A stretch of DNA of 64,000 nucleotides from Streptococcaceae bacterium ESL0729 (GCA_029391995.1 CP113924.1:589001-653000); one strand, 5' to 3'; shown: positions 1 through 9,738, counted from the first letter of the stretch. The notes: a model not told the origin generated them from the sequence alone. Program-made: numbers and translations.

Positions 1-8
1 TTAGCCAT
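1..8 (-). CDS. Start of the gene downstream of recU (partial, window edge)
   Basis: An ATG reading leftward at 8-6 follows the recU stop codon directly (TAA at 11-9), so a further gene seems to begin at the window edge. Only two codons and two bases are inside. The recU Shine-Dalgarno-like GGAGAA near its last codons is suitably placed for this start. In many Firmicutes recU is followed by the class A penicillin-binding protein gene ponA/pbp1A, so that is the likely identity, but this is context only. Confidence 0.4.
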
Positions 9-608
9 TTACTTTTCTCCTAAATAATACTTGTTTATAACTTCCAAGTAGGGAACTCTTGGGATGCCGCTCATTTCAATTTGATGCCCATGCCTTTTAA
101 TATATTTTATAGGTAGGGATTTATTAGTTCCATGTTCTTTATAATAGTCAATTAAAAATTTTGAATCAAGAAAATAGGTTTCGTAAAGAGCCGAAAAATG
201 CAGCAAAACAAAGGATATTCCCCCCTGCCTTAAGACCTGATCCATATGTTCAAGTTGGTGGTCATGAAAATTTTTCATGGGGAACATGGTTTTTTGTTTG
301 CTTTCCTTGGCCTCAAAGTCAAGATACTTGCCCTGATAAACACCTGAATAGTCGGTGGTAGAAGCTTGCCTGAAATAAGCTTCAGTTATCTTGGCCTTAC
401 TTCTTTTGGGGTAATCAACCTTGACAATCTGAATGGGGGTTGGCCTCTTGTGGACAACAGCAATCTTGCGGCTCAAGTAGTAGTCGTTACTTGCATTGAT
501 CTCAGTTTCAAAGTTCATTCCGCGGTTGGCAAAATTTACTTTTTTTTCTGCTGGTTTTTTATTTTCTAAAATTCTTTGCCTTCTAATTCCGTTTGGATAA
601 TTAATCAT
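9..608 (-). CDS. recU: Holliday junction resolvase RecU
   Basis: RecU cleaves Holliday junctions during recombination and chromosome segregation. The 199-residue product has the usual family length. Its nuclease core is visible: Asp in TTDYSG (about residue 86), then the D-x-E-x-K pattern in LDFEAK (about residues 97-101), which matches the metal-binding restriction-fold motif. A TTG six bases upstream (614-612) would also open the frame, but GAAGGA touches it directly and sits six bases before the ATG at 608, so the ATG is chosen. The gene points away from ypsA and is followed at once by another start codon, as in the usual recU-pbp1A pair. Confidence 0.93.
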   Translation of the reverse strand: MINYPNGIRRQRILENKKPAEKKVNFANRGMNFETEINASNDYYLSRKIAVVHKRPTPIQIVKVDYPKRSKAKITEAYFRQASTTDYSGVYQGKYLDFEAKESKQKTMFPMKNFHDHQLEHMDQVLRQGGISFVLLHFSALYETYFLDSKFLIDYYKEHGTNKSLPIKYIKRHGHQIEMSGIPRVPYLEVINKYYLGEK

Positions 609-622
609 AGTCAATCCTTCAA

Positions 623-669
623 GTCAGATGATATTAAATTTGCTAAAAGACATCTGACGCAGTTATAAT
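623..669 (+). promoter_or_regulatory. Promoter of ypsA with an 8-bp inverted repeat
   Basis: A good sigma-A promoter reads rightward: -35 TTGCTA (640-645), 18-base spacer and -10 TATAAT (664-669). A perfect 8-bp inverted repeat, GTCAGATG (623-630) and CATCTGAC (651-658), straddles the -35 box in the recU-ypsA divergent region. It could be an operator for either gene or a transcript hairpin. No regulator can be named. Confidence 0.6.
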
Positions 670-709
670 ATTATATCATAAGTAGAAATAATTTGGGATG
701 ATAAAATAT

Positions 710-1243
710 ATGAAGAGTATACTAGTGTGTGGCTACAAGGATTTTGAGCTGGGAATTTTTAAGGATAATGACCAGAAAGTTTCTTTGATTAAGGCAGTTA
801 TTAGGAAAAAGTTATTAAATTTAATTGACCAGGGTGTTGAATGGTTTATTTTTGGTGGTAATAAGGGCTTTGAATTTTGGGTTTTAGAGATTGTAAATGA
901 GCTGAAGGAAGAATATGACCTAAAAACGGCCAGTATATTTGCCTTTGAGAATCACGGTGAATCATGGAATGAGGCAGCTAAGAGTAAACTTGCGTTGTTT
1001 AAGGGAGCTGACTATATTAGCTATGCCTATAATCACTATGAAAATCCTGGTCAATTCAAGGAGTATAATAAATTTCTTTTAAGTCATACGGATGGAATCT
1101 TTTGTTTTTATGATTCTGAAAATCCCAATAATTTAAAATATTTGTTTGCCTTGATTGAAGAAGCAGATGATTACTACCAATTGTCCTTAAGTTTTGATGA
1201 CCTTAATGAGGCCTATGACGAAATCTTAGGTAATGATTATTAA
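710..1243 (+). CDS. ypsA: YpsA family protein (DUF1273, SLOG fold)
   Basis: This is the small YpsA/DUF1273 protein found beside gpsB in many Firmicutes. In Bacillus and Staphylococcus it has been linked to cell division. The N-terminus (SILVCGYKDFELGIF) matches the family signature and is followed by the nucleotide-binding-like Rossmann core (FGGNKGFEFW). From the ATG at 710 the protein has 177 residues. An ATG at 698 would add MIKY, but homologues begin just before the first beta strand, so 710 is preferred. Neither start has a strong Shine-Dalgarno. The gene has its own promoter and lies 63 bases before gpsB, which is separately promoted. Confidence 0.85.
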   Translation: MKSILVCGYKDFELGIFKDNDQKVSLIKAVIRKKLLNLIDQGVEWFIFGGNKGFEFWVLEIVNELKEEYDLKTASIFAFENHGESWNEAAKSKLALFKGADYISYAYNHYENPGQFKEYNKFLLSHTDGIFCFYDSENPNNLKYLFALIEEADDYYQLSLSFDDLNEAYDEILGNDY

Positions 1244-1245
1244 GC

Positions 1246-1274
1246 TTGAAAGGACGTGTTCTTTTTGATAAAAT
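1246..1274 (+). promoter_or_regulatory. Promoter of gpsB
   Basis: The -35 box TTGAAA (1246-1251), a 17-base spacer and an extended -10 TGATAAAAT (1266-1274) lie directly behind the ypsA stop. They predict a start near 1281, giving a leader of about 25 bases before gpsB. Confidence 0.65.
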
Positions 1275-1306
1275 CAAGAACAGAGAAATGATAGAGGAGA
1301 GTTAGC

Positions 1307-1693
1307 ATGACCAAATATAAATTCACACCAAAAGATATTTTTGAGCAACATTTTGACCGTAAAATGAGGGGTTATGATCCAGATCAAGTTGATTTAATGC
1401 TTGATGATGTAATCCGCGATTACGAAAGCTTCCAGGATGAGATTTTAGCCCTTAGGGAAGAAAATGAATTCTTGCGTTCAAAACTTGCTAATGCCGAAAA
1501 GCAAGCAAGTCCTAACCCAGCTGATTTTGGGGATACAAAAAGGATTGAACCTGTCGAAGTTGTTAAAGCTACTCAAGAGGTCAAGGCTGCTCCTAAGGCT
1601 GAAAAATATCAAGAGGGTTCAAATTTTGATGTCTTAAAACGTTTGTCAAGGCTTGAACTTGCGGTCTTTGGACCTAAGACTGAGGAAAACTAA
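1307..1693 (+). CDS. gpsB: Cell division protein GpsB (DivIVA-like)
   Basis: GpsB is a membrane-associated adaptor that couples septal and peripheral peptidoglycan synthesis. The 128-residue product has the DivIVA-type N-terminal domain, including FTPKDIFEQHF and RGYDPDQVDLML (residues 6-33). A coiled coil (about 36-65) follows, then a polar linker and a short C-terminal helix (NFDVLKRLSRLE, about residues 106-118) that corresponds to the multimerisation segment. GAGGAG lies six bases before the ATG. It is placed between ypsA and rnpB, as in streptococci and lactococci. Confidence 0.96.
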   Translation: MTKYKFTPKDIFEQHFDRKMRGYDPDQVDLMLDDVIRDYESFQDEILALREENEFLRSKLANAEKQASPNPADFGDTKRIEPVEVVKATQEVKAAPKAEKYQEGSNFDVLKRLSRLELAVFGPKTEEN

Positions 1694-1717
1694 CTCTGAC
1701 AAGCACCAATAATTTAC

Positions 1718-1746
1718 TTGAAGTATGTTACCTAATTTGCTATAAT
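1718..1746 (+). promoter_or_regulatory. Promoter of rnpB
   Basis: -35 TTGAAG (1718-1723), a 17-base spacer and an extended -10 TGCTATAAT (1738-1746) place the start at about 1752, exactly where the RNase P RNA begins. Confidence 0.75.
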
Positions 1747-1750
1747 TAGG

Positions 1751-2115
1751 GGGCAATTTTCGGATAATCGCGCTGGTTTTAACCGGTGAGGAAAGTCCAT
1801 GCTCGCACGGGCTGAGATGCCCGTAGTGTTTGTGCCAGGTGAAACAATAAGCCTGGGGACGAAAGTTACGGCTGGGAAATTGGCTAAGTTTTGATATGCC
1901 AAGATTACCTATAAAAGTGCCAAAGAGACGAGTTTAGCTGGAAACGGCTAAAGTGGAACGTGGTAAACCCCTCAAGCGAGCAACCCAAACTTTGGTAGGG
2001 GCACTTGTCAAGCGGAATTGAACGTACGACGAGGTCATTATGACAGACAGATGATTATCGAAGGTGTAAGTACCTGCTTACACTGGAACAAAACATGGCT
2101 TATAGAAAATTGTCT
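1751..2115 (+). ncRNA. rnpB: RNase P RNA (class B)
   Basis: This is the catalytic RNA of RNase P, which trims tRNA 5' ends. The conserved core GAGGAAAGTCCATGCTCGCACGG is visible near 1788-1810 and the ACAGA motif near 2043. The closing P1 helix pairs the strand at 1752-1760 with 2106-2114. The whole has the Firmicutes class B layout and a promoter at the correct distance. Ends are estimated from the P1 helix and are good to a few bases. An intrinsic terminator follows at once. Confidence 0.95.
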
Positions 2116-2121
2116 TCAGGG

Positions 2122-2150
2122 GGTGGCTGGGTTTTACTCAGCCGCCTTTT
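2122..2150 (+). terminator. rnpB terminator
   Basis: GGTGGCTGGG (2122-2131) pairs with CTCAGCCGCC (2137-2146) over a five-base loop and is followed by TTTT. Confidence 0.8.
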
Positions 2151-2180
2151 AAAATTAGAAGAGAGATAGATAGAGATAAA

Positions 2181-3326
2181 ATGGAAAAATTTAATTTAGT
2201 GGCTACTTGTGCAGCTGGGATTGAGGCACTGGTATCAAGGGAGTTACGGGACCTTGGAATTGAAAATAAAATTGATGAAAATTCAAGGGTTTTATTTTCA
2301 GGGAGCAAGGAAACAATTGCCAAGGCCAACTTATGGCTTAGGACAGCTGATAGAGTAAAGATTATCGTTGGTGAATTTGAAGCTCATACCTTTGAAGAAC
2401 TCTTTCAAGGAGTTTTGGCCCTCGATTGGGGTGCTTACCTGCCCTTAGGCTACGCCTTTCCCATTACCAAGGCCAAGGCTGTAAAATCGACCCTCCACAA
2501 TGAGCCAAGTATTCAGGCCATTACTAAGAAGGCTGTTGTTAAGAAGTTACAGAAGATTTTTCACAGGCCTGATGGGGTTCCTTTGATTGAAAATGGACCA
2601 ACTGTTCCAATTGAAGTGAGCCTACATAAGAACAAGGCCACTATCTTGATTGATACGAGTGGTGAAAGTCTCTTCAAACGTGGTTACAGGGTTGATAAGG
2701 GGGGAGCTCCCATTAAGGAAAATATGGCAGCTTCAATCATCATGCTGACCAACTGGCGGGCTAATATGAAGCGTCCCTTCGTTGATCCAACTTGTGGTAG
2801 TGGAACCTTTCCAATTGAGGCAGCCATGATTGCAAGGAATATTGCACCAGGCCTTAAGAGATCATTTATTAGTGAAGAGTGGGCTTGGTTTGGCCAAGAT
2901 GTTTACAGTAAGGCTCGAATTGAAGCCCGTAAGGCAATCAATGATGAAATTGAACTTGATATTTCAGGCTTTGACATTGACTTTAGGATGGTTGAAATTG
3001 CTAAAGAAAATGCCAAGAAGGCAGGAGTTTATGCTGACATAAACTTTAAGCAGATGCGAGTCCAAGATTTCCGCACTGATAAGTTCGATGGGGTTATTGT
3101 TTCAAATCCACCATACGGAGAGCGTCTTTTAAAATTTGAAGATGTCAAGGTCTTATACAAGGAAATGGGAGAAGTTTTTAGACCCCTTGTTACCTGGAGT
3201 AAATACATCTTGACCAGTGATTTAATGTTTGAAGAAAAATACGGAGCAAAGGCAACTAAGAAGCGTAAACTTTACAATGGAACTTTGAGGGTTGACCTTT
3301 ATCAATACTTTGGTAAGAGGATATGA
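2181..3326 (+). CDS. THUMP-domain class I RNA methyltransferase (RlmL/YpsC type)
   Basis: This is the YpsC/RlmL-type enzyme predicted to form N2-methylguanosine in 23S rRNA. The 381-residue product has an N-terminal THUMP region (about 1-155). The Rossmann methyltransferase domain shows the SAM-binding motif DPTCGSGTFPIEAA (about residue 200) and the catalytic NPPYGER (about residue 310), typical of N-directed methylation of guanine. A purine-rich stretch precedes the ATG. The stop overlaps the mapZ start in ATGA, so the two are translationally coupled. The exact rRNA target is inferred from the family. Confidence 0.88.
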   Translation: MEKFNLVATCAAGIEALVSRELRDLGIENKIDENSRVLFSGSKETIAKANLWLRTADRVKIIVGEFEAHTFEELFQGVLALDWGAYLPLGYAFPITKAKAVKSTLHNEPSIQAITKKAVVKKLQKIFHRPDGVPLIENGPTVPIEVSLHKNKATILIDTSGESLFKRGYRVDKGGAPIKENMAASIIMLTNWRANMKRPFVDPTCGSGTFPIEAAMIARNIAPGLKRSFISEEWAWFGQDVYSKARIEARKAINDEIELDISGFDIDFRMVEIAKENAKKAGVYADINFKQMRVQDFRTDKFDGVIVSNPPYGERLLKFEDVKVLYKEMGEVFRPLVTWSKYILTSDLMFEEKYGAKATKKRKLYNGTLRVDLYQYFGKRI

Positions 3327-5050
3327 CGAAAAAGGATTTTAAGGAAGAAGAAGTTAAAAAAGCTGGATTTACTCCAGACCATGAAGCTCCACATGCTGAC
3401 CTTGCTAGTAAGAGCCAGGATGATTCTAAGGCTAAACTAGATAAGAAGAAGGTCGAGCAGGTTCTTGATTTTGGTGAAATTTCAGACATGACCATTGAAG
3501 AGATTCAAGATAAGGTTAGGGCTGGTGAAGAAGCTCAGGCTAGAAATGAATCCCTCCTTGATGCCTACATTAGGGAAAATCGTTTTGAGATTGAAAAAAA
3601 TAAAAAAATTCGCAAGGAAGAATTAATTCCCCAAGAACTTTTAAAGGCCCGTGAGGAACTTGTAGCAAAGGCAGTTCAATTGGCTGAAAATCTTGACCAA
3701 TTAGATGCCAAAATTGAAGCTGAAGAGATTGAGCTGGCTAAAAAGGAAGAAGAAGTTTTAGAAAAGTCAGAGACCTTATCTGATTCTACAGAATCCGCTG
3801 AATCTAGTGAAAATGAAGCAGGAATTATCTCAGAACAATCCCCAGCGGCTAGTAAGGAAGAAGCTAGACAAGAGAAAATTGTACAAGAGGAAGCTCAAGA
3901 AAAGATTCAGAGCGATGAGCAAGTAGAAGACTCATCTCAGGCACATAAGCAGGACCAACAGGATCAGAAAGATGACTTTGACCAAATTATCCTTGATGAT
4001 GGTGAAGCTACTTTAGCAGCTGATTCAAAGGCGGAAGTTGAACCTAATTTTACACCCAACAAGGAAACTCCTACCAAGTTAGCCCCCAAGCCATCAGCTA
4101 CAAAGTTGGTTTACTTAAGCCTTTTGGCTGTCCTTGTTTTAGGCGGAGCCTTCCTGGCTAAAAATCAGTATGACCACCATCAAAAGCTTGTCCTTGAACA
4201 AAAGGAGCAGGCTGCAAAAGATGAGGATCTCAAAAAACGGGAAGCGTCATTTGATACCCTATTTGCTAGTTTTTATACTGATAAGAACAAGGATGCCCTT
4301 AAAAATTCTAGCCTGTCAAATTATGATAATCTAGTTAAGGATCTTGATTCAGTCAAAGATAGTAGCAAGTATGCTAGCTATCAAACAGAAGTGTCTGATT
4401 TAAAGGCTCAAATTACTTCACTAGATGAGATTAATTCTAAGTTTCAAACAGATGTCATCAGTGATGGGAAGGTCAATCAAGATGCTAAGGTTAAGGATGG
4501 AGCTGACTTTAATATTAATAAGTCAAATCTAGCTAGCTTAAATCAGGCCATCGACAGTGCTATAGCCCTTGGTAAAAATCAACAGGCAGAAGCTGCTCAA
4601 AAGGCTGAGGAAGCCCGCAAGGCAGAAGAGGCAAAACAAGCTGAAGAAGCTCGTAAGGCAGAAGAAGCAAAACAAGCAGCGGCAGCTCAAGCGGCAGAAG
4701 CTAGTAAGGCCCAGGCGAATGCTGGTGCAAATTCAGGCTCGTCAGAAGCTGCAACAAGCCCTAAGGTTGATCAAGATTCCCTCTCTCGTGTTCCTATAAA
4801 CCAAGCAGCAATTGCTGATACAAGTAATCCTGCTTGGACTTGGAAGGCTGGTGTACTTGACAATGTTCTTAATATTTCAAGGCAAAGGGGATACTTTGAA
4901 GGTGATAACTACTACATCAAGCCAGTCAATATTATAAACGGTAATGGCTACTATAACCTGTACAAATCTGATGGAACCTACCTATTCTCGATTAACTGTA
5001 AAACTGGTTACTTCTTTGGTAATGCATCAGGTCATGCCCTTGACTATTAA
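3323..5050 (+). CDS. mapZ: Mid-cell-anchored protein MapZ (LocZ)
   Basis: MapZ marks the future division site in streptococci and lactococci and guides the FtsZ ring. The cytoplasmic N-terminal region includes ESLLDAYIRENRFEIE (about residues 78-93), similar to the conserved streptococcal MapZ segment. One transmembrane helix lies at about 262-280, followed by an extracellular part. A run of Glu/Ala/Lys repeats (about 423-465, units like ARKAEEAKQAEE) links two extracellular subdomains, and the C-terminal one contains several Trp/Tyr/Gly residues. At 575 residues it is longer than the pneumococcal protein; much of the excess is the acidic N-terminal part. It overlaps the methyltransferase gene by four bases and ends at a clear terminator. 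The position after the YpsC-type gene supports the call. Confidence 0.88.
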   Translation: MTKKDFKEEEVKKAGFTPDHEAPHADLASKSQDDSKAKLDKKKVEQVLDFGEISDMTIEEIQDKVRAGEEAQARNESLLDAYIRENRFEIEKNKKIRKEELIPQELLKAREELVAKAVQLAENLDQLDAKIEAEEIELAKKEEEVLEKSETLSDSTESAESSENEAGIISEQSPAASKEEARQEKIVQEEAQEKIQSDEQVEDSSQAHKQDQQDQKDDFDQIILDDGEATLAADSKAEVEPNFTPNKETPTKLAPKPSATKLVYLSLLAVLVLGGAFLAKNQYDHHQKLVLEQKEQAAKDEDLKKREASFDTLFASFYTDKNKDALKNSSLSNYDNLVKDLDSVKDSSKYASYQTEVSDLKAQITSLDEINSKFQTDVISDGKVNQDAKVKDGADFNINKSNLASLNQAIDSAIALGKNQQAEAAQKAEEARKAEEAKQAEEARKAEEAKQAAAAQAAEASKAQANAGANSGSSEAATSPKVDQDSLSRVPINQAAIADTSNPAWTWKAGVLDNVLNISRQRGYFEGDNYYIKPVNIINGNGYYNLYKSDGTYLFSINCKTGYFFGNASGHALDY

Positions 5051-5079
5051 ATCTTTATAATAAACATGTAAATTAAATA

Positions 5080-5092
5080 GATGTTCGTAAAC
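5080..5092 (-). promoter_or_regulatory. PurBox-like site upstream of purB
   Basis: Read on the minus strand the site is GTTTACGAACATC, which agrees with 10 of 13 positions of the lactococcal PurBox AWWWCCGAACWWT, including CGAAC. Its centre is about 77 bases before the predicted purB start, close to where lactococcal PurR boxes act. It overlaps the mapZ terminator. Binding is inferred. Confidence 0.4.
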
Positions 5093-5117
5093 TACCAATA
5101 TTCATTGGTAGTTTTTT
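5091..5117 (+). terminator. mapZ terminator
   Basis: ACTACCAATA pairs with TTGGTAGT around a short loop and is followed by six T bases. Confidence 0.85.
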
Positions 5118-5127
5118 GATTTACTCC

Positions 5128-5156
5128 TTGACTAACCAGGTCTTTTCCCTGATAAT
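5128..5156 (+). promoter_or_regulatory. Promoter of purB
   Basis: -35 TTGACT (5128-5133), a 17-base spacer and -10 GATAAT (5151-5156) predict a start near 5163, 24 bases before the purB ATG. Confidence 0.75.
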
Positions 5157-5186
5157 AGTAGTATCAAATTAATAGTAGGAGAAAAA

Positions 5187-6479
5187 ATGTTAGAACGTTA
5201 TACTCGCCCAGAGATGGGAGCAATTTGGACTGAGGAAAACAAGTACCGTGCGTGGCTTGAAGTTGAAATCTTAGCTGATGAAGCCTGGGCTGAACTTGGT
5301 GAAATTCCAGTGGAAGATGTGGTGAAAATTCGTGAAAATGCAGACTTTGATCTCAACCGAATCCTTGAAATTGAAAAAGAAACCCGCCATGACGTTGTAG
5401 CATTTACCCGTGCTGTTTCTGAAACCCTTGGTGAAGAAAGAAAGTGGGTTCACTATGGTTTAACTTCAACTGATGTAGTTGATACAGCCTATGGCTACCT
5501 TTATAAGCAAGCAAATGATATCATTAGACAAGACCTTGAAAACTTTCTGCAAATAATTGCAAACAAGGCTCGTGAGCACAAGCATACTGTCATGATGGGA
5601 CGGACCCACGGGGTTCATGCTGAACCAACAACCTTTGGTTTGAAACTTGCTACCTGGTACTCTGAGATGAAACGTAATATTGTTCGCTTTGAGACAGCTG
5701 CCCGTGGTGTTGAAGCTGGAAAAATTTCAGGAGCCGTTGGAACCTTTGCCAATATTCCGCCATTTGTTGAAGCTTATGTCTGTGACAAATTAGGAATCCG
5801 TGCCCAAGAGATTTCAACTCAAGTTTTACCGCGTGATTTACATGCTGAATACTTTTCAACCCTTGCTATTATTGCAACAAGTATTGAGAGGATGGCAACT
5901 GAAATTCGTGGACTGCAAAAATCAGAACAACGTGAGGTTGAGGAATTCTTTGCTAAAGGGCAAAAGGGATCATCAGCCATGCCTCATAAGCGTAACCCAA
6001 TCGGGTCTGAGAACATGACAGGTCTTGCCCGTGTCGTCCGTGGACATGCCGTGACTGCTTACGAGGATATTCCCCTTTGGCACGAACGTGACATCTCTCA
6101 CTCATCAGCTGAGCGTATTATTGCACCAGACACAACCATCCTTGTTGATTACATGCTGACCCGTTTTTCAAATATTGTTAAAAACCTAACAGTATTCCCA
6201 GAAAATATGCGTCGTAATATGGATGCAACCTTTGGTCTAATCTATAGCCAGCATGTGATGCTCACCTTAATTGAAAAAGGAATGACCCGTGAAGAGGCTT
6301 ATGACTTGGTTCAACCAATGACAGCAAGAAGTTGGGATGAGCAGATTATGTTTAGACCCCTTGTTGAAGGTAGCAAAAAGGTTCGTGAGTATCTGACTGA
6401 TGAGGATATTGACGCAGCCTTTGATTACAACTATCACCTCAAACGTGTTGATGAAATTTTTGAAAGAGTTGGACTTTAA
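5187..6479 (+). CDS. purB: Adenylosuccinate lyase
   Basis: PurB acts twice in purine synthesis, releasing fumarate from SAICAR and from adenylosuccinate. The 430-residue product has normal length. The fumarase/aspartase signature [11 protein letters not shown] (about residues 260-270), which carries the catalytic serine loop, is intact. The active-site segments TSTDVVDT (about 92-99) and [10 protein letters not shown] (about 136-145) are also visible. AGGAG precedes the ATG. The gene has its own promoter and terminator and stands apart from other pur genes; a PurBox-like site lies upstream. Confidence 0.97.
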   Translation: MLERYTRPEMGAIWTEENKYRAWLEVEILADEAWAELGEIPVEDVVKIRENADFDLNRILEIEKETRHDVVAFTRAVSETLGEERKWVHYGLTSTDVVDTAYGYLYKQANDIIRQDLENFLQIIANKAREHKHTVMMGRTHGVHAEPTTFGLKLATWYSEMKRNIVRFETAARGVEAGKISGAVGTFANIPPFVEAYVCDKLGIRAQEISTQVLPRDLHAEYFSTLAIIATSIERMATEIRGLQKSEQREVEEFFAKGQKGSSAMPHKRNPIGSENMTGLARVVRGHAVTAYEDIPLWHERDISHSSAERIIAPDTTILVDYMLTRFSNIVKNLTVFPENMRRNMDATFGLIYSQHVMLTLIEKGMTREEAYDLVQPMTARSWDEQIMFRPLVEGSKKVREYLTDEDIDAAFDYNYHLKRVDEIFERVGL

Positions 6480-6505
6480 AAAATGCTTTTAAGCATTTTT
6501 TATTT
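6480..6505 (+). terminator. purB terminator
   Basis: AAAATGCTT and AAGCATTTT form a hairpin with a two-base loop followed by a T-rich tail. The hom start lies only 20 bases on, so some read-through into hom is possible. Confidence 0.7.
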
Positions 6506-6525
6506 CTATAGAATTAGGAGAATGT

Positions 6526-7806
6526 ATGACATTAAAGATAGGATTATTAGGTTTTGGAACAGTGGCACAAGGCCTGCCCTACCTACTAGAAGAAAATAAG
6601 AGTAAGATCGAGCAAGCAATTGGTGACTCCCTTGAAATTAGTAAGATTTTTGTCAGAGAGGAGAAGAAAATTAGCCTGGAAAAAGACTTCCCCTTTAACT
6701 TTGTTACAGATATTGATCACATTATCCAAGATGATGACATTGATCTAGTAATTGAGCTTCTTGGCCGAATTGAGCCAGCTAAAACCTTTATCGAAAGGGC
6801 CCTTGAGGCTAAAAAGCATGTCGTTACAGCCAACAAGGATCTTTTGGCCCTCCATGGTCCAGAATTAACGGATTTAGCAGAGAAAAACGGTGTCTTCCTT
6901 TATTATGAGGCAGCTGTAGCAGGAGGAATTCCCATCCTAAGAAGCCTTGCTGATAGTTTTAATGGGGACAAGATTACAAGGCTTCATGGAATCATTAACG
7001 GAACCAGTAACTTTATGATGACCAAGATGGTTGATGAGGGATGGTCTTATGAGAAGGCTCTTGAAAGGGCTCAAGAACTTGGCTTTGCTGAAAGTGACCC
7101 AACAAATGATGTTGATGGAATTGATGCGGCCTATAAGCTTGTAATTTTAAGTCAATTTGCCTTTGGTATGACCATTGATATTAATCAGGTAAGTAAGGCT
7201 GGAATCAGAAATATCAGTCCTGATGATGTGGCAACTGCTAGCAAGCTTGGTTATGTGATTAAGCTTTTGGGTACCATTGAAGAGGTTGAAAGTGGTCTAT
7301 TTGCAGAAGTTAGTCCCGTCTTTCTGCCCAAGAATCATGCCCTAGCAAGTGTAAACAATGAAATGAATGCTGTCTTTGTGGAAAGCATTGGTATTGGACA
7401 AAGCATGTTTTACGGGCCTGGTGCAGGTCAAAAGCCAACTGCAACAAGCGTTATGTCAGATGTGATTAATATTGGTCAAAGGCTTAATCAAAAGGCTGAA
7501 ATCAGAGCCTTTAATAGCTTTAAACGCCAAACTGTTTTAGCCAATCAAGAGGATGTATCTGGTATGTACTATTTCGCCCTTGATGTGGCTGATAAAAAGG
7601 GACAAATGCTTAAGTTATCAGAGATTTTTAATGACCTTGACATCAGCTTTGACCAAGTTAGCCAGCAAAAATCTGATCACGACCGGGCACGAGTGGTAAT
7701 CATCACCCATGAAATGACCAGAAAGCAACTTTTTGCAGTCGTTGATGAATTAAAGTCTGTCAAGGATTTTGAGCTTTTAAATACCTTTAGGGTCTTAGGA
7801 GAGTAA
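6526..7806 (+). CDS. hom: Homoserine dehydrogenase
   Basis: The enzyme reduces aspartate semialdehyde to homoserine on the route to threonine and methionine. The 426-residue product has the N-terminal Rossmann motif GFGTVAQG (residues 9-16), the family signature around [13 protein letters not shown] (about 130-142) and [10 protein letters not shown]-terminal ACT-type regulatory domain starts at about residue 350. TTAGGAG precedes the ATG. thrB starts two bases after the stop, so hom-thrB form an operon. The other aspartate-pathway genes in the window, asd and dapA, lie 36 kb away. Confidence 0.96.
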   Translation: MTLKIGLLGFGTVAQGLPYLLEENKSKIEQAIGDSLEISKIFVREEKKISLEKDFPFNFVTDIDHIIQDDDIDLVIELLGRIEPAKTFIERALEAKKHVVTANKDLLALHGPELTDLAEKNGVFLYYEAAVAGGIPILRSLADSFNGDKITRLHGIINGTSNFMMTKMVDEGWSYEKALERAQELGFAESDPTNDVDGIDAAYKLVILSQFAFGMTIDINQVSKAGIRNISPDDVATASKLGYVIKLLGTIEEVESGLFAEVSPVFLPKNHALASVNNEMNAVFVESIGIGQSMFYGPGAGQKPTATSVMSDVINIGQRLNQKAEIRAFNSFKRQTVLANQEDVSGMYYFALDVADKKGQMLKLSEIFNDLDISFDQVSQQKSDHDRARVVIITHEMTRKQLFAVVDELKSVKDFELLNTFRVLGE

Positions 7807-7808
7807 GA

Positions 7809-8675
7809 ATGAAGATAATTGTACCAGCAAGTTCAGCAAATATTGGTCCAGGCTTTGACTCTGTCGGGCTGGCCCTTGATTTGTATCTGGAAATAGAAGT
7901 TTTAGAAAAAAGTGATCAATGGCTTGTCGAGCATGACTTGGGAGCTTTCATCCCCCAGGATGAAAACAACCTTCTTGTGGCATCAGCCCTTAAGGTCGCA
8001 GGTGATTTAAAGCCCCATCATCTTAGGATGACTAGTGCCATCCCTCTAGCCCGTGGACTTGGCTCAAGCTCTTCAGTTATTGTGGCAGGAATTGAGCTTG
8101 CTAATCAGCTGGCTAATTTAAGATTGAGCCCTGATGATAAGATAGATCTAGCCACAAAAATTGAAGGACATCCTGATAATGTGGCTCCAGCCATTTTAGG
8201 TAATTTGGTAGTGGCTTCGACTGTTGATAATAAAACAACTGTTGTAGCATCTGATTTCCCAGATGCAGCCTTTGTGGCCTTCATCCCAAATTATCAACTG
8301 CTAACAGCTGATAGCCGTGGTGTTCTACCTGAAGATTTATCTTATAAGGAGGCTGTAGCCGCAAGTTCGATTGCAAATGTTGCTATCGCAGCTCTTTTAA
8401 AGGGCGATTTGCTTAAGGCAGGAGCGATGATCGAGTCAGACCTTTTCCACGAAAAATACCGCAGACCCCTGGTCAAGGAATTTTCACAAATCAGGAAACT
8501 GGCCCACAAACATGAAGCCTATGCTAGCTACCTTAGCGGAGCAGGGCCAACAGTTATGGTTATTTGCCCGAGAGACAAGGAAGCTCTCCTGGTCGCAGAC
8601 CTTGAAAAACTCAACTTAGATGGTGAAATCTTATCCCTCAATGTTGATTCTAAAGGAGTTCGCTGTGTCCTCTAA
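7809..8675 (+). CDS. thrB: Homoserine kinase
   Basis: ThrB is a GHMP-family kinase that phosphorylates homoserine for threonine synthesis. The 288-residue product has the N-terminal [15 protein letters not shown] motif, the ATP-binding loop [11 protein letters not shown] (about residues 79-89) and the C-terminal GAGPTVM glycine motif (about 249-255). The start follows the hom stop by two bases and uses the GGAG that overlaps the hom end. Its last 11 bases overlap the next gene. Confidence 0.96.
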   Translation: MKIIVPASSANIGPGFDSVGLALDLYLEIEVLEKSDQWLVEHDLGAFIPQDENNLLVASALKVAGDLKPHHLRMTSAIPLARGLGSSSSVIVAGIELANQLANLRLSPDDKIDLATKIEGHPDNVAPAILGNLVVASTVDNKTTVVASDFPDAAFVAFIPNYQLLTADSRGVLPEDLSYKEAVAASSIANVAIAALLKGDLLKAGAMIESDLFHEKYRRPLVKEFSQIRKLAHKHEAYASYLSGAGPTVMVICPRDKEALLVADLEKLNLDGEILSLNVDSKGVRCVL

Positions 8676-9606
8676 TAAAGAACTTCAAGAGAAAAATGTA
8701 AATAAGGAAAATTACAGCAAGAAGGATTTGGGTATTCTTCTTGCTGTAATTTGTCATGTGTCATGGGGTTTGTTATCTCTTTTTTGGAAACTTCTTGGCA
8801 ATATTAATTCCCTGGATGTTTTTAGTTACCGTATCATATCGACCCTGGTAAGCATGAGTCTTTATTTTTTTATAAGTGGTGGCCTTAAGCGGCTCAAGCA
8901 TGAGCTTTGGACCCTTTTTGCTAATAAAAAACAGCTTGTGATTATGTTTTGTGCCAGTATTTTTATCGCCATTAATTGGCTGATTTATATTTATGCCGTA
9001 GCAAGTAATCAGGCATCAGCCGCAAGCCTTGGATATTATATCAATCCGCTCATCTCAGTCCTTTTGGCCCTTATTTTCTTTAAGGAGTCCCTGAGTCGTT
9101 ATACCAAATTTTCAATCTTTCTAGCCCTAGGAGGAGTCTTACTTTTAACCATTCAAAATGGAAGCCTGCCCCTTATTTCAATTATTTTGCCCTTATCCTT
9201 TGCCTTTTATGGCCTTGCAAAAAAATTTACCAACCTTTCTAGTGATGTTTCCATGTTTGTTGAAAGTCTCTTCCTGTCACCTCTTGTAATTACCTACCTT
9301 TTATTTTTCAGTAAATCAAATCCCCTTAATTACACCAGCCTTGAAATTACCTGCCTGGCCTTATCTGGAGTGATAACAGCCATACCCCTTCTCCTATTTT
9401 CTCAGGCTGTAAAGCTTGCCCCCTTCAATATTATCGGATTTATCCAGTATTTAAGCCCGACCATCCAGCTTTTAATCGCCCTCTTTGTCTTCAAGGAGCC
9501 GCTTAAGCCTGGTGATTTACATGGATTCATTTTGATTTGGCTTTCGATTTTAATTTTTTCTTATGGTCAAGTTAGGGATATGAGGAAACTTAGGCTCAAG
9601 GATTAG
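8665..9606 (+). CDS. rarD: RarD/EamA family membrane transporter
   Basis: This is a drug/metabolite-transporter-superfamily permease of the RarD type, with about ten membrane helices and unknown substrate. The pattern [12 protein letters not shown] at the first helix and the FKESL and FKEPL ends of helices from the two repeats are typical of RarD. The most likely start is GTG at 8665, with AAAGGAG six bases upstream, giving 313 residues and an 11-base overlap with thrB. An ATG at 8620 is in frame but lies deep in thrB and has no ribosome binding site. Co-transcription with hom-thrB suggests a link to amino-acid export, but that is only context. Confidence 0.85.
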   Translation: MSSNKELQEKNVNKENYSKKDLGILLAVICHVSWGLLSLFWKLLGNINSLDVFSYRIISTLVSMSLYFFISGGLKRLKHELWTLFANKKQLVIMFCASIFIAINWLIYIYAVASNQASAASLGYYINPLISVLLALIFFKESLSRYTKFSIFLALGGVLLLTIQNGSLPLISIILPLSFAFYGLAKKFTNLSSDVSMFVESLFLSPLVITYLLFFSKSNPLNYTSLEITCLALSGVITAIPLLLFSQAVKLAPFNIIGFIQYLSPTIQLLIALFVFKEPLKPGDLHGFILIWLSILIFSYGQVRDMRKLRLKD

Positions 9607-9637
9607 GGAGAGCTACAGCAAATTTCTTCCGTAAATT

Positions 9638-9669
9638 CTTTCTAAGGACCTGCTAGTCCTTTAGGAAAG
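9638..9669. other. Hairpin without a T tract before murB
   Basis: CTTTCTAAGGAC (9638-9649) pairs with GTCCTTTAGGAAAG (9656-9669), allowing a small bulge. No run of T follows on either strand, so it may be a weak terminator of the hom operon, a processing signal, or an operator next to the murB promoter. Confidence 0.45.
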
Positions 9670-9679
9670 ATGGGGTTTA

Positions 9680-9688
9680 TGTTAAAAT
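9680..9688 (+). promoter_or_regulatory. Extended -10 promoter of murB-pot
   Basis: TGTTAAAAT is an extended -10 element with no clear -35. It predicts a start near 9695 and a leader of about 44 bases to murB. Confidence 0.55.
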
Positions 9689-9738
9689 TAGTAGGATAGA
9701 GATATCTTTATTTATAATTTATAGAAGAGAGATGGATA

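Noticed and set aside
161-569. Frames on the plus strand opposite recU
   Set aside because: They are complements of a well-supported recU gene and encode no coherent protein.
8620-8664. ATG at 8620 as start of the RarD-type gene
   Set aside because: It lies deep inside thrB with no ribosome binding site, while GTG at 8665 has AAAGGAG at the right distance.
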